Assembly: GCA_016715105.1 (NCBI GenBank) | Contig: JADKBO010000002.1 | Location: 186,001-250,000, forward strand | DNA: 64,000 bases | Origin: Saprospiraceae bacterium | GTDB taxonomy: Bacteria; Bacteroidota; Bacteroidia; Chitinophagales; Saprospiraceae | Reading direction: 5' to 3' | Shown: one piece after another, positions 13,097-22,169 of the stretch | How the letters are laid out: the number at the start of each line of letters is the position of its first letter | Position numbering within the stretch: position 1 is the stretch's first letter | Made by a program: the position numbers and the translations under genes | The notes under the pieces: generated by a model | What the model was told of the DNA's origin: nothing | Databases searched by the model: none | The model's input: the letters and a program-made list of their open reading frames with translations, nothing else

Positions 13097-14851
13097 TTAA
13101 AAATCAAAATTTTGTTGTGCAATATTAACCCTTATTCCTGTACCAATTAAAAAATTAGAAGATTGGCTGCTAGCCTTCCTATATAAGACATTGAGATCTA
13201 ATACATAATTAGGAAAAAATTCGTAACTCAAATTTCCCCTCACATTTCTTATTTGCGTTTTGATACCTTGACCAATTTCATTTCCAAAATCTTGAGTTCT
13301 GGAATTATAATTTATTAATATATCAGAACCAAAATTTTGGTTGGCAGGATCAAGTCCTTGAGTCCAAAAAAAGGAAGCAAAATGAGCGGATAGTTTTTGA
13401 TTAAATTGGTAATCAGCGGTCAAGATCACTTCTTTGAAATTGGCACCTAATGGATGGGCCAATGCCTGATTGTAATGGCTGTAGGAAGTAATGGTTTTAT
13501 TTCCAACGGTTGTATCGATGGGTTGATAATGGGAATAAGTGTAAGGTCTTGCTGCATTATATTCTATACCCAAATCCAATCCTTTGACTAAATCAATTGC
13601 TTTGGCCCCAAGCTGAATGCCATATTTATTGGCCCACCAACCGTTTCTAGCCCTCAAATTTGGGAGAGAAAATTCGTCTAAAACAAATTGGGCATATAAT
13701 TTTAATTTTTTTACTGGCGAATAGGAAGCATTGAAACCAACAATCACATTGTCAGGGCTATTGAGAAACTGCTCCACCGTCCGGTATAAAATGATCGGGT
13801 TGAGATATTGTAACTCCAGATGATCCCTTCTACCAAAGATGACGGTCTCAAAAAGGCCAATTTCAAATCTGGTGTTTGGCCTGAATGAAAGATAATGGTT
13901 GGCGGTATATTTCTTTGGAAGTAAGGCGCTATTAGGGCTGTAAATATTTTCATTGGGACTAGACCCATTGAGCTCTGCATAGATGGTTTGGTAATGAAAT
14001 TTCCAAAACTGGGCATTGAATTTTAAAAACAAATAGTTATTAGAAAAATCAGAAAGGAGCAAAGACCTCACCCCATTCCCGATGAAATGTTTGCCATGTC
14101 CCAATTCTATTTGAATATTTTTTGAAAGGGGTATGCCGACATAAGCTTGCGCATTGAGGAAATCTCTTCCTTGCAATCGGTCAATCACACTGCTGTTGTA
14201 AGGTTTGTATAATCCATTGCCAGGTATAGCTGCAAATCTTGTGATATAGTCTTCTACATATGTTGGGAATCGAGCTTGGTTTTCAAAAATCGAAGTATAA
14301 ACCATGAGTTTATTGTCAATGATTGCTGAGAGTTCAACGCCTCGAGTATTCCTAAACAAAATTTGATCATCGTTGGTCGCACTAGCATAAGAAAGATCGA
14401 GTATTGGATCAAGCCTCAGTCCAAAATTTCCTTTGTCCAAAGACAAAAAGTGGTTTTTGTTTTTATAAAAGTATTTTAGAATTGGTTTGTCTTCATCCAA
14501 TTTTTCGCCCTCAGCATAAGAATAAAATCCATCTTTTTCTTCCAAAACTTTGGTTTCTGAGGGTGCTGATTCATCAGCACTCGCTATTAAATCGTATTGC
14601 TTTTTTAAGAAAAGTAGTTCTTCGAGTTCTTGTTCATTAAACATCGCGACGTGAACCCTACAAGAATCAAAAGCATTTCTGACATTGGCTGGAAATATGG
14701 CAGAATGGGTACCCAAATCAATGTAATATTTTGTCTGGATTTGCTCAACAAAACTGTTGAACCTGTCGTGGATTTTGGCCCTCACATATTGACCCGATAC
14801 TGTCAAATGGGTGGCAATCATGAAAATGACAATCAATAATTTTTTCTCCAT
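13097..14851 (-). CDS. Outer-membrane beta-barrel protein, Wzi/RemB-like
   Basis: A 584-residue protein with a signal peptide (MEKKLLIVIFMIATHLTVSGQ). The rest shows alternating hydrophobic strands and a terminal aromatic residue (QQNFDF), as in outer-membrane barrels. The segments GHGKHFIGNGVRSLLLSD and LQYLNPIILYRTVEQ resemble those of proteins annotated as capsule assembly Wzi or gliding-motility RemB in Bacteroidota; the name is by resemblance only. The start at 14851 is the methionine opening the signal peptide. The stop abuts the start of rfaE1 with one base between, so the pair is an operon, linking it to surface glycan assembly or display. A role in motility is possible but not shown by the context. 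Confidence 0.75.
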   Translation of the reverse strand: MEKKLLIVIFMIATHLTVSGQYVRAKIHDRFNSFVEQIQTKYYIDLGTHSAIFPANVRNAFDSCRVHVAMFNEQELEELLFLKKQYDLIASADESAPSETKVLEEKDGFYSYAEGEKLDEDKPILKYFYKNKNHFLSLDKGNFGLRLDPILDLSYASATNDDQILFRNTRGVELSAIIDNKLMVYTSIFENQARFPTYVEDYITRFAAIPGNGLYKPYNSSVIDRLQGRDFLNAQAYVGIPLSKNIQIELGHGKHFIGNGVRSLLLSDFSNNYLFLKFNAQFWKFHYQTIYAELNGSSPNENIYSPNSALLPKKYTANHYLSFRPNTRFEIGLFETVIFGRRDHLELQYLNPIILYRTVEQFLNSPDNVIVGFNASYSPVKKLKLYAQFVLDEFSLPNLRARNGWWANKYGIQLGAKAIDLVKGLDLGIEYNAARPYTYSHYQPIDTTVGNKTITSYSHYNQALAHPLGANFKEVILTADYQFNQKLSAHFASFFWTQGLDPANQNFGSDILINYNSRTQDFGNEIGQGIKTQIRNVRGNLSYEFFPNYVLDLNVLYRKASSQSSNFLIGTGIRVNIAQQNFDF

Positions 14852-14969
14852 GGGGCAAAAGTAGGAATTTAGACCTTGCAAAAGATGGCTGTGTAAGTGA
14901 AATACCTAAATTACAGTAAATTTTGTGCCATAAGGATGATTGGCTTTCAAATGAACACCTTAAAAAAAG

Positions 14970-15871
14970 TCAGGCTTTTCGGGTATTGATTACAAACACT
15001 CCTACTAATAAAACAAATGAAGCAAGTAAAGCTCTCGGCGTAATGGGCTCTGCTAAAAATGCCCATCCCATAAATAAAGCTACAACGGGGTTTACATAAG
15101 TATTGGTCGTAACCTTCTCCGTAGATACCTTTTTGAGTAAATAATTGAACGCTGTGAAAGCAACAATACTGCCAAACAAAACAAGATACAACAGTGAAAA
15201 CTTTGCCTTTACAGACATGCGAGCAATGGCTGACCAATCTTCACCAAACAAAAGAGAAGCCAACATCAAAACACCCCTGCAAAAAGCATCTGTACACCAG
15301 AGTTTATGAAGTGATTTCTCGGCAATTCTGACTTGGCAACAAAAATACTCCCATACGCCCAAGTCAAAATGGCAATGAAAATCACAAATACACCTTTGAT
15401 GTAGTCATCTGTCCTGACAATTCCTTCTTCAGATGTCAACAAGTATATTCCCAAAATACCTAGAAAGACTCCAAAAAGTGATCGCATGGAGATTTTTTTT
15501 CTTTCCAATACAAATAGTAAAAAAAGTAACATCAGTGGTTGGGAGGATACAATGAGAGCCGTCACCCCGCTGTCAACAAATTGCAAGGCCCAAACAACTG
15601 CTCCATTGCCAAACGTCAACATAAGCACTCCAGCAAAACCAGCATTCAAGACACGAGTTTTGGTGGTATCAAAAGGGATTTTCATAAACTTTGCAATGGC
15701 AAAAATCAACAAGGAGGCACATATAAAACGTACGCCAGCGGATAAAAACGGAGGTACTTCAAGCACCAATAGTTTATTGAAAAAATAAGTAGAACCCCAA
15801 ATGATGTAAATAGCCGCAAAAGCAAGGATGATCTTTGCGCGCTCAGATTTTAGAAAGTGCTGTTCCTGCAT
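14970..15871 (-). pseudogene. EamA (drug/metabolite) family transporter, single-base frameshift
   Basis: Two overlapping frames together make one normal transporter of 300 residues with ten hydrophobic segments. The 5' part (15266-15871) starts MQEQHFLKSERAKI, contains YIIWGSTYFFNKLL, and ends in GVQMLFAGVF. The 3' part (14970-15362) continues ..GVLMLASLLFGEDW and carries the second EamA repeat, ending LVGVFVINTRKA. Restoring one G to the run of four (plus-strand C-run 15274-15277) gives QMLFAGGVLMLASLLFGED, a typical EamA sequence. It is therefore either a recent frameshift or a homopolymer error in the read consensus. Substrate is unknown; relatives export amino acids or metabolites. A TACTTTTG element ends 8 bases before the ATG. 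Confidence 0.85.
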
Positions 15872-15985
15872 AGGAATGCAAAAGTAGTTGACTTATGTGG
15901 GACTTGCTTTGTTTGGCGACCAAATTTATTTTCAATTCATATAAATCACTACCTTAGCCCTGTGACAATATACATTTTTTAGCGC

Positions 15986-17182
15986 ATGAAGCTCAACGAT
16001 TGGCTGCTTGATAAATTCAAAATTAAAAGGGATTCCCGATCTTTTGCTCAAATTGTTTTGAGCAGATTTTTATGGCTTTTCTTATTGATTGGATTGTTCA
16101 ATGGTTTGATTGCCAACCAAAAACCAATTTTTCAATTGCACGAAGGCTCTGTTCATTTCCCTGCTTTTGGGGATGTGTGGTCAGACTGGACCTTTACAAA
16201 AAGAATCAGACCAAAACCAACATATGAAGGATGGACCATCCCGGCTCCAATCCGGTATGCCTATAATACCATCGATGAAAAACACATGTCCTTTACAAAA
16301 CCTGGTGAAAGTCAAAACGTACTTTCACTTTGGCACAGGCACTGGCTGGGTACTGACGGACTAGGTAGAGATGTTGCTGCAGGACTTGCACGCTCATTAT
16401 TCAACAGTACAAAAGTTGGTTTATTAGCCACTATTTTGGCCATCATTCTTGGCACTTTAATCGGTGCCCTCGCAGCCATTTTTGGAGACCATAAAATCAA
16501 AGTCAATTACTTTCAAGGATTTGTTTATCTGATATTGGCGGTTTATTTGTGCTATTACATCATATTAGCTTTAAAGCTATGGAGTGGATTGTATTTCTTG
16601 GTCGCGTTAGTAATCCTTTTTTTATTTTTTGTAAATGGGATTATTTGGAAGCATTTGAAGCTCAAGCAGGTCGCTTTGCCATTTGATCAATTGACGTCCA
16701 GACTCATAGAAATCAGAAGGTCTATTCCAGGATTGGTGTGGATTCTCGCCTGTCTTCCTCTTTTTAAGACCAACTCAAGCATGAATTTGGTCTTGGTTTT
16801 GGCATTTATTGGCTGGACCACCTTTGCACGGGTAGCGCGGGCAGAAACCCTCAATATCATCAATGATGGATATATCAAATATATAGAAGCTGTGGGTGTA
16901 GGAAGTCGACGTTTGCTTTTCAAACATGTATTGCCAAACATCAAGGATAGCCTCATCACCATGGGAGTCTTTGCATTGGGCAGTAATATTTTGCTGGAAG
17001 CTGGATTGAGTTTCCTCGGCTTGGGTCTGGAAGCAGACGAAATTTCATTCGGGTCAATGCTTTCGGTAGCCAAAGGAAACTTGACGGCTTGGTGGATGGT
17101 TATTTTTCCGGGTGGACTGCTGTTTATGATTCTTTTTAGTTTGCGTCTTTTGATAGATAATGACCCAAAGACACTTATTTGA
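15986..17182 (+). CDS. ABC transporter permease, OppC/DppC type
   Basis: A 398-residue inner-membrane permease of the peptide/nickel uptake family. Membrane segment 1 (about 27-45) is followed by a periplasmic loop of about 80 residues ending in HWLGTDGLGRDVAAGLARS, the standard OppC entry motif. The permease core has segments at about 145-165, 175-195 and 205-222, the cytoplasmic EAA-like loop (ARAETLNIINDGYIKYIEAVGVGSRRLLFKHVLPN) and final segments near 330-350 and 375-390. The two close helices near 175-222 give a larger insert than usual. No OppB, ATPase or binding protein is adjacent, so the partner subunits must be elsewhere. A second OppC-like gene occurs at 55322-56440. Confidence 0.85.
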   Translation: MKLNDWLLDKFKIKRDSRSFAQIVLSRFLWLFLLIGLFNGLIANQKPIFQLHEGSVHFPAFGDVWSDWTFTKRIRPKPTYEGWTIPAPIRYAYNTIDEKHMSFTKPGESQNVLSLWHRHWLGTDGLGRDVAAGLARSLFNSTKVGLLATILAIILGTLIGALAAIFGDHKIKVNYFQGFVYLILAVYLCYYIILALKLWSGLYFLVALVILFLFFVNGIIWKHLKLKQVALPFDQLTSRLIEIRRSIPGLVWILACLPLFKTNSSMNLVLVLAFIGWTTFARVARAETLNIINDGYIKYIEAVGVGSRRLLFKHVLPNIKDSLITMGVFALGSNILLEAGLSFLGLGLEADEISFGSMLSVAKGNLTAWWMVIFPGGLLFMILFSLRLLIDNDPKTLI

Positions 17183-17200
17183 TGCTTCTATTTTCCTTCA

Positions 17201-17932
17201 TTAGGGCAATTTACTTTCTTGACCTTTCTTTTTTTCCAAAATCACAAAAACAGCTCCTGATGCCAAATCAACTAAAGCATGTAAGATGGCTACTATCAAA
17301 AGAGATTTCGTGAGCACAAATATGGCCCCGAATAAAATGGATAAAGAGAATATCTTAAATACGTTGAGAAACCCTTGATAAAAATGTGATATAGAAAATA
17401 TCATTCCAGGAATGATGATGGACATGATGAGATTATAAGCATTTGAAGGTAAAACTTCGCTCATATAATTGATCAAAAACCCCCTGAAAACGATTTCTTC
17501 ACAAATGCCTGCACTCACAGCTAGAAATATAAAATGGCTGTATTCTGTCCAGTTTTGGGGCATGATACTGAGCATGTCTTCATCATCAATTTTTTTTCCT
17601 TTTTGATATTGATAAGTTGAAACGGCTGTATCGATGATATAAATCGCTAGTAATGCTATAATTAAATAGATGGATAAAGTGGAAAATTCAGGCCAGTTGA
17701 TACCGAGGTGGGACCAAGGTTTAGCCGTGATGTTCCAGCTTGTGATCACCAAAATCGCACCGATCCACAACATGAGGCCATTGCTGTAATATAAATGTTT
17801 TTTGGGAGGGAGGTCCATTTTGACTTCCTCATCTTCTATCGCCATATTTTTGGAACTAGATAGCAATGATAAAATAGGTATGAGTATACCTACCACAATA
17901 AATAAAATATGGTCAAGCCAAAAAAGTTTCAT
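17201..17932 (-). CDS. CPBP family intramembrane metalloprotease
   Basis: A 243-residue membrane protein with about seven hydrophobic segments. It has the CAAX-protease/bacteriocin-processing (Abi) signature: EEIVFRG (E145, E146, R150), a His in SISHFYQG (H183) and a further His in ILHALVD. Family members cleave prenylated or other membrane substrates, or act as immunity factors; the substrate here cannot be told. An in-frame ATG 7 codons upstream (17953) is possible; I chose MKLFWLDHILF because it opens directly into the first membrane segment. It faces the preceding permease gene tail to tail, with an 18-base gap. Confidence 0.82.
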   Translation of the reverse strand: MKLFWLDHILFIVVGILIPILSLLSSSKNMAIEDEEVKMDLPPKKHLYYSNGLMLWIGAILVITSWNITAKPWSHLGINWPEFSTLSIYLIIALLAIYIIDTAVSTYQYQKGKKIDDEDMLSIMPQNWTEYSHFIFLAVSAGICEEIVFRGFLINYMSEVLPSNAYNLIMSIIIPGMIFSISHFYQGFLNVFKIFSLSILFGAIFVLTKSLLIVAILHALVDLASGAVFVILEKKKGQESKLP

Positions 17933-17953
17933 AATACACCAATGGTTGAGCAA

Positions 17954-18271
17954 AACTAATGTTTATCTCCACATATACACTATTCGGTATTAGAATTGGC
18001 TCAATCTCATTGCTAAATGTTAAACTAGTCTCGGGTCATGAAATATCGAGATTGTAAATCAACTTGAGATTGAACTTTCTAAAACATCTGTGTCCTTAAT
18101 CGAGATAATAAAAGAAATGCACTGTTCTCAGAAATTCAATAAATGTTAAACCCTTTGCTCATACAGATGGTTTAATGGATCAATATACAAAGGCGTATAG
18201 TTTTTAGATTCTACCTTTGATTTCATTTGTATTTCTAAAATATTCACACCTTTGTTTTCTTTGAAGTATCA
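17954..18271. other. Intergenic region with candidate promoter of the DEXH helicase
   Basis: A 318-base divergent region between the CPBP gene (minus) and the helicase gene (plus). It holds a perfect -7 element TACCTTTG at 18212-18219 on the plus strand, 52 bases before the ATG, but no TTG at the expected -33 place. The 10-mer AAATGTTAAA occurs twice (about 18015 and 18143). I see no small gene or hairpin. Confidence 0.4.
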
Positions 18272-20680
18272 ATGGAAAAAACATTAGCAAAAGCTTATCA
18301 ATGGTTTGACAGCAAAGGCTGGAAGGTACACGCTTTCCAAGAAGAAGCCTGGGCAACATATGGTATGGGAAAAAGTGGCTTGGTCAATGCTCCCACCGGT
18401 AGTGGTAAGACCTACAGTATATTTATTTCAGCTTTATTGCACGCCTCCCAGAAAAAAGGATTGAAAATCATCTGGGTAACGCCCATCAGAGCCTTGGCCA
18501 AAGAGATTTTCCAAGCTTGCGATCGTGCTGCCAAAGAAATGAAAATAGAATGGCGCACAGAAATAAGAACCGGAGATACCAGCACCTCGGTAAGGCAAAA
18601 GCAGTGGAAATCTCCTCCTGATATGCTCATTACCACTCCAGAAAGTATACATGTCATGATGTGTATGAAAGGTTATACCGATTATTTCAAAAACCTGGAA
18701 TGTATTGTGGTGGATGAGTGGCATGAATTGGTTGGATCCAAAAGAGGAGTCTTGACCGAACTTGCTTTGAGTAGACTAAAGGGCATCAATCCATTACTTC
18801 GGGTTTGGGGCATCTCCGCAACCATTGGCAATCTGAGTGAGGCGATGGATGTGCTTTTTGGTTGGGATCGCCCAGCAGATATTGCTTTGATCAAATCCAA
18901 TCTTGACAAAAAAATTGAAGTAATTTCCATTATTCCTGAGGAATTGGAAACCTTACCATGGGCGGGGCATTTGGGAATCAAACTTGCACACCTGGTTTTA
19001 CCCATCATTCATCAATACAAAACAACCCTCATTTTTACGAATACCCGGGCACAATGTGAGATCTGGTATCAAAAATTGCTGGAATTGGATGAAGATTTGG
19101 CTGGCTTGATAGCAATGCATCACGGCAGTATCAGCAAAGAACTTCGGGATTGGGTAGAAGATGCCCTTTATGAAGGTCGGTTGAAAGTGGTTGTTTGCAC
19201 TTCTTCTCTCGATTTGGGAGTAGATTTCAGGCCTGTTGAAAACATCATACAGATTGGGAGCCCGAAGGGTGTTTCCAGGTTTGTGCAGAGAGCAGGAAGA
19301 AGTGGACATCAACCCGGTGCGGTCAGTCACATCCACTTTCTGCCCACCCACGCATTGGAATTGATTGAATCGGCAGCTTTGAAATATTCCATAGATCATC
19401 ATGAATTAGAAGATCGCATTCCATACATCCGATCTTTTGACGTGCTTATTCAATACTTAATGACATTGGCTGTCTCGGAAGGTTTCTACCCGCAAAAGAT
19501 TTATGAGGAAATATCTCAGACCTTTTGTTATCAGTCAGTAACCAAAGAAGAATGGCAGGAAATCCTCTCCTACCTTGTCAATGGTTGTAGATCTTTGGAG
19601 GCTTATGACGAGTTCCAAAAAATAAGTGTGGAGGATGGCAAGTATTTTGTTGAAAATAAAGGTGTTGCCTTACGTCATCGACTCAGCATTGGCACGATTG
19701 TAAGCGATGTAATGATCCAGGTAAAATATGCTCGGGGTATGCGTCTGGGTTCTATTGAAGAATATTTCATTTCGCAATTGCAAGTTGGAGATGCCTTTTG
19801 GTTTGCGGGAAGGGCGTTGGAATTGGTACGATTTAGAGAAATGACGGCACAGGTCAAGAACTCCAATAAAACTAATGGTAGAATTCCTTCTTATCAAGGT
19901 GGTAGAATGCCTCTCAGTTCCCAATTGTCCAAAGTCTTAAAACAAAAAATAACGGATTATCTCAATGGAGAGATCACCGATGTTGAAATTGTTGCACTGA
20001 TTCCGCTATTTGAAACCCAAGAATTGCGGTCAAGATTGCCTGCCACTGATGAGTTATTGATTGAATATTTCGAATCTAAAGAAGGTTGGCATCTCACGAT
20101 TTTTCCATTTGAAGGTAGGGCTGTGCACGAAGGAATGGCTGCATTGTTGGGTAGGAGATTATCTGCCCTCTTGCCCATTACCTTTTCGTTATCGATGAAT
20201 GATTATGGGTTTGAATTACTTTCAGATCAAAAAATCGACGTCGATAAATACCTCACGAAGTCATTGTTTGATGTTAAAGACCTGGTAGCTGACATTGAAG
20301 CAAGCATGAATGCTGTAGAATTGGCAAAACGAAAATTTAGGGATATCGCCATTATCTCGGGATTGATCTTTCAAGGTTATCCCAATAATTTTAAAAAAGA
20401 CAGACACCTACAATCTTCCTCTGAATTATTATTTGGTGTTTTCCACGAATATGAACCAGAAAATTTATTGTACAAACAAACCTATGAAGAAGTTTTGACC
20501 TTTCAACTTGAAGAAGGTCGATTGAGAAATGCGCTCAAAAGCATTCAAAGTCAAAAATTGATCATCTCCAAACCAGAAAAGCCTACACCCCTGTCATTTC
20601 CTCTGTTGGTAGACCGATTGAGAGAAAAGATGAGTTCTGAGCAATTGGAAGACAGAATCAAAAGAATGATTGCACTTTAA
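18272..20680 (+). CDS. Ligase-associated DEXH-box helicase (Lhr-like)
   Basis: An 802-residue SF2 helicase close to the Lhr core family. Motif I is NAPTGSGKTYS (39-49), motif II VVDEWHEL (a DEWH box), motif III ISATIG, motif V TSSLDLGVDF and motif VI QRAGRSGHQPG. The remaining C-terminal half matches the length and layout of the family named ligase-associated DNA damage response DEXH helicase. In many bacteria this gene is grouped with an ATP-dependent DNA ligase, an exonuclease-like protein and a phosphoesterase, and is thought to act in DNA repair. None of those partners is in this window; it stands alone here. The protein is complete. Confidence 0.88.
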   Translation: MEKTLAKAYQWFDSKGWKVHAFQEEAWATYGMGKSGLVNAPTGSGKTYSIFISALLHASQKKGLKIIWVTPIRALAKEIFQACDRAAKEMKIEWRTEIRTGDTSTSVRQKQWKSPPDMLITTPESIHVMMCMKGYTDYFKNLECIVVDEWHELVGSKRGVLTELALSRLKGINPLLRVWGISATIGNLSEAMDVLFGWDRPADIALIKSNLDKKIEVISIIPEELETLPWAGHLGIKLAHLVLPIIHQYKTTLIFTNTRAQCEIWYQKLLELDEDLAGLIAMHHGSISKELRDWVEDALYEGRLKVVVCTSSLDLGVDFRPVENIIQIGSPKGVSRFVQRAGRSGHQPGAVSHIHFLPTHALELIESAALKYSIDHHELEDRIPYIRSFDVLIQYLMTLAVSEGFYPQKIYEEISQTFCYQSVTKEEWQEILSYLVNGCRSLEAYDEFQKISVEDGKYFVENKGVALRHRLSIGTIVSDVMIQVKYARGMRLGSIEEYFISQLQVGDAFWFAGRALELVRFREMTAQVKNSNKTNGRIPSYQGGRMPLSSQLSKVLKQKITDYLNGEITDVEIVALIPLFETQELRSRLPATDELLIEYFESKEGWHLTIFPFEGRAVHEGMAALLGRRLSALLPITFSLSMNDYGFELLSDQKIDVDKYLTKSLFDVKDLVADIEASMNAVELAKRKFRDIAIISGLIFQGYPNNFKKDRHLQSSSELLFGVFHEYEPENLLYKQTYEEVLTFQLEEGRLRNALKSIQSQKLIISKPEKPTPLSFPLLVDRLREKMSSEQLEDRIKRMIAL

Positions 20681-20856
20681 ATCATAATTTATTCAGATTT
20701 TATGTTCGTCGCCATTTATAGTCACTCATCGATAGAATCTCCCCATTTGTAGAACATAATTTGCTATTTGGCGATATCTTGTTACTTTTTATTAATTTTT
20801 TCGTCTATAAAAGAGAGAACAAAAGAATATAATTTGTTGTTATAATTAAAAACCAC

Positions 20857-20887
20857 TTGACTTGTGTTGCAAAAAGCAATATCTTTG
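20857..20887 (+). promoter_or_regulatory. Promoter of the 57-codon gene
   Basis: TTG (20857-20859) and TATCTTTG (20880-20887) are separated by exactly 20 bases, the same spacing as in the rRNA promoter of this window. The predicted start near 20894 leaves a leader of about 39 bases. Confidence 0.75.
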
Positions 20888-20932
20888 CGACAGATTTCAA
20901 AGAATCGAATTAAGAAATAGAAAATTAAAAAG

Positions 20933-21106
20933 ATGAGAAGACTTATTGAGTTTATCGAAAAAAATGCAACTGCGAAATCAAAATCTTTCATTAGAAAGAT
21001 GGAGATTATCAAAACAGAAGATCAAAATGATGCAAAGAACGATTACAATCCTAAAACAGCTAGGTACAAATCGCTCAAAGACATTGATAATTTGTTTACC
21101 AACTAA
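20933..21106 (+). CDS. Small basic protein of 57 residues, unknown function
   Basis: The frame ATG 20933 to TAA 21104-21106 encodes MRRLIEFIEKNATAKSKSFI at its start and RYKSLKDIDNLFTN at its end. It is short but has a complete expression unit: a two-part promoter at 20857-20887 with ideal spacing, an A-rich leader, and a strong terminator beginning 19 bases after the stop. The protein is Lys/Arg-rich in its first 30 residues, has no Cys, Trp, signal peptide or membrane segment, and looks helical; it could bind nucleic acid or ribosomes. I do not recognise a family. The opposite-strand frame at 20782-21012 is its shadow and extends over the promoter, so it is not credible. Confidence 0.72.
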   Translation: MRRLIEFIEKNATAKSKSFIRKMEIIKTEDQNDAKNDYNPKTARYKSLKDIDNLFTN

Positions 21107-21124
21107 GCATCGATAACATAGAAT

Positions 21125-21165
21125 AAAAGCCTGGCTTCCGTAACGAAGTCAGGCTTTTTTATTTT
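21125..21165 (+). terminator. Rho-independent terminator of the 57-codon gene
   Basis: AAAAGCCTG (21125-21133) pairs with CAGGCTTTT (21150-21158), with further inner pairing CTT/AAG, and is followed by TTATTTTAT. It begins 19 bases after the stop codon. Confidence 0.88.
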
Positions 21166-21177
21166 ATAGCCCTATTT

Positions 21178-21339
21178 GTAACTATTCAGGTGTCTGCTTT
21201 CAGTTTAAAAAATAAGGCAATTTTTTGTCAATCGAGGCTCATTTGAGGCGAAATAGCAGCGCTATTTCAACGATAATAGCCGATGAGTCACGAAAAATTG
21301 ACATTTTTTAAGCGAAATTGAGTACACCTGAATTGTTAC
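21178..21339. repeat. 162-bp imperfect palindromic element
   Basis: The outer ends GTAACT-ATTCAGGTGT (21178-21193) and ACACCTGAAT-TGTTAC (21324-21339) are inverted repeats. The centre GAAATAGC-agc-GCTATTTC (21250-21268) is a perfect 8-bp stem on the same axis (about 21258.5). Between them the arms match imperfectly (for example TTTAAAAAAT and GTCAAT on both sides, and GGCTCAT against ATGAGTC). There is no open frame inside. It looks like a non-autonomous mobile palindrome (REP/MITE-like), or a single long hairpin, placed right after the terminator of the 57-codon gene. Confidence 0.7.
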
Positions 21340-21467
21340 CCCTATTTACTCTCGAGTATTTTAGCCATAAATTTGTGGTTAATCATAAAATTAAATTCTG
21401 TAAAAAGGACATGACCTTTTTAAATGAGCATTGCCTATCTTAGATTTATAGTTTCAAAAATGATAGG

Positions 21468-22169
21468 ATGATCAAGTTTTTCAGAACTTTTAAAATGTCG
21501 GCCATCGAGACTGGCAAATTAAAACAGTATATGACGTATGCTTTTGGTGAAGTGCTGCTCATTGTAGTGGGTATTTTATTGGCATTACAGATCAATAATT
21601 GGAATGAAGCCAGAAAAAACAAACTTGAAAACAGGAAAATGTTGGAACAAATCAAAGAAGAAAATTTAATCAATCAGTTTGCTTTACAAAGAGATAAAGA
21701 ATATCGGGACACGATTGTTTCTGTTTATAATGGTTTTATCAATTTGTTGGCAATGCCCAACCTTCCAAGTCATAAGGACGAAATAGAACGATACATTCGC
21801 ACATTATTCAGATCAACTTCCTACACTTTTGCCACAAGCAGCTTAGTCAGTTATCTCAATAATAATAAAAATGACAATTCCTTAATTGCAAAATCCTTGT
21901 TGGAACTCAATTCAAATATGAGCGATCTTGAAATTATTTCTAAAAAAGGATTTGATCTCAAATTTGAAAATTTCTATGAGGGCCTTAGTGAAGATGTCGA
22001 TTTATCAAGTTTGACCGTCTCTGGCTTTGGCTCCTTACAAAAATTTAGTTTTAGAAATAAAATGGTGCTCAACAGTTACGTTGAAGAGGAAATATCCAAC
22101 AAATTTGATATAACTAGAAAACAGCAAATATTGGTGGATTCTCTAATTACGGATTATTTGAAGCATTAA
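21468..22169 (+). CDS. DUF6090 family membrane-anchored protein
   Basis: A 233-residue protein. Residues about 22-42 (YAFGEVLLIVVGILLALQIN) form one membrane helix followed by NWNEARK, the hallmark of the Bacteroidota DUF6090 family. The remainder is a charged, helical extracytoplasmic or cytoplasmic domain without recognisable catalytic motif. The function of the family is unknown. The 3' end overlaps the convergent hydrolase gene by 23 bases; both frames are convincing. It lies 128 bases after the 162-bp palindrome. Confidence 0.78.
   Translation: MIKFFRTFKMSAIETGKLKQYMTYAFGEVLLIVVGILLALQINNWNEARKNKLENRKMLEQIKEENLINQFALQRDKEYRDTIVSVYNGFINLLAMPNLPSHKDEIERYIRTLFRSTSYTFATSSLVSYLNNNKNDNSLIAKSLLELNSNMSDLEIISKKGFDLKFENFYEGLSEDVDLSSLTVSGFGSLQKFSFRNKMVLNSYVEEEISNKFDITRKQQILVDSLITDYLKH

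Noticed and set aside
20782..21012. Minus-strand frame over the 57-codon gene
   Set aside because: It is antisense to the promoter and coding part of the better supported small gene and has no promoter or terminator of its own.
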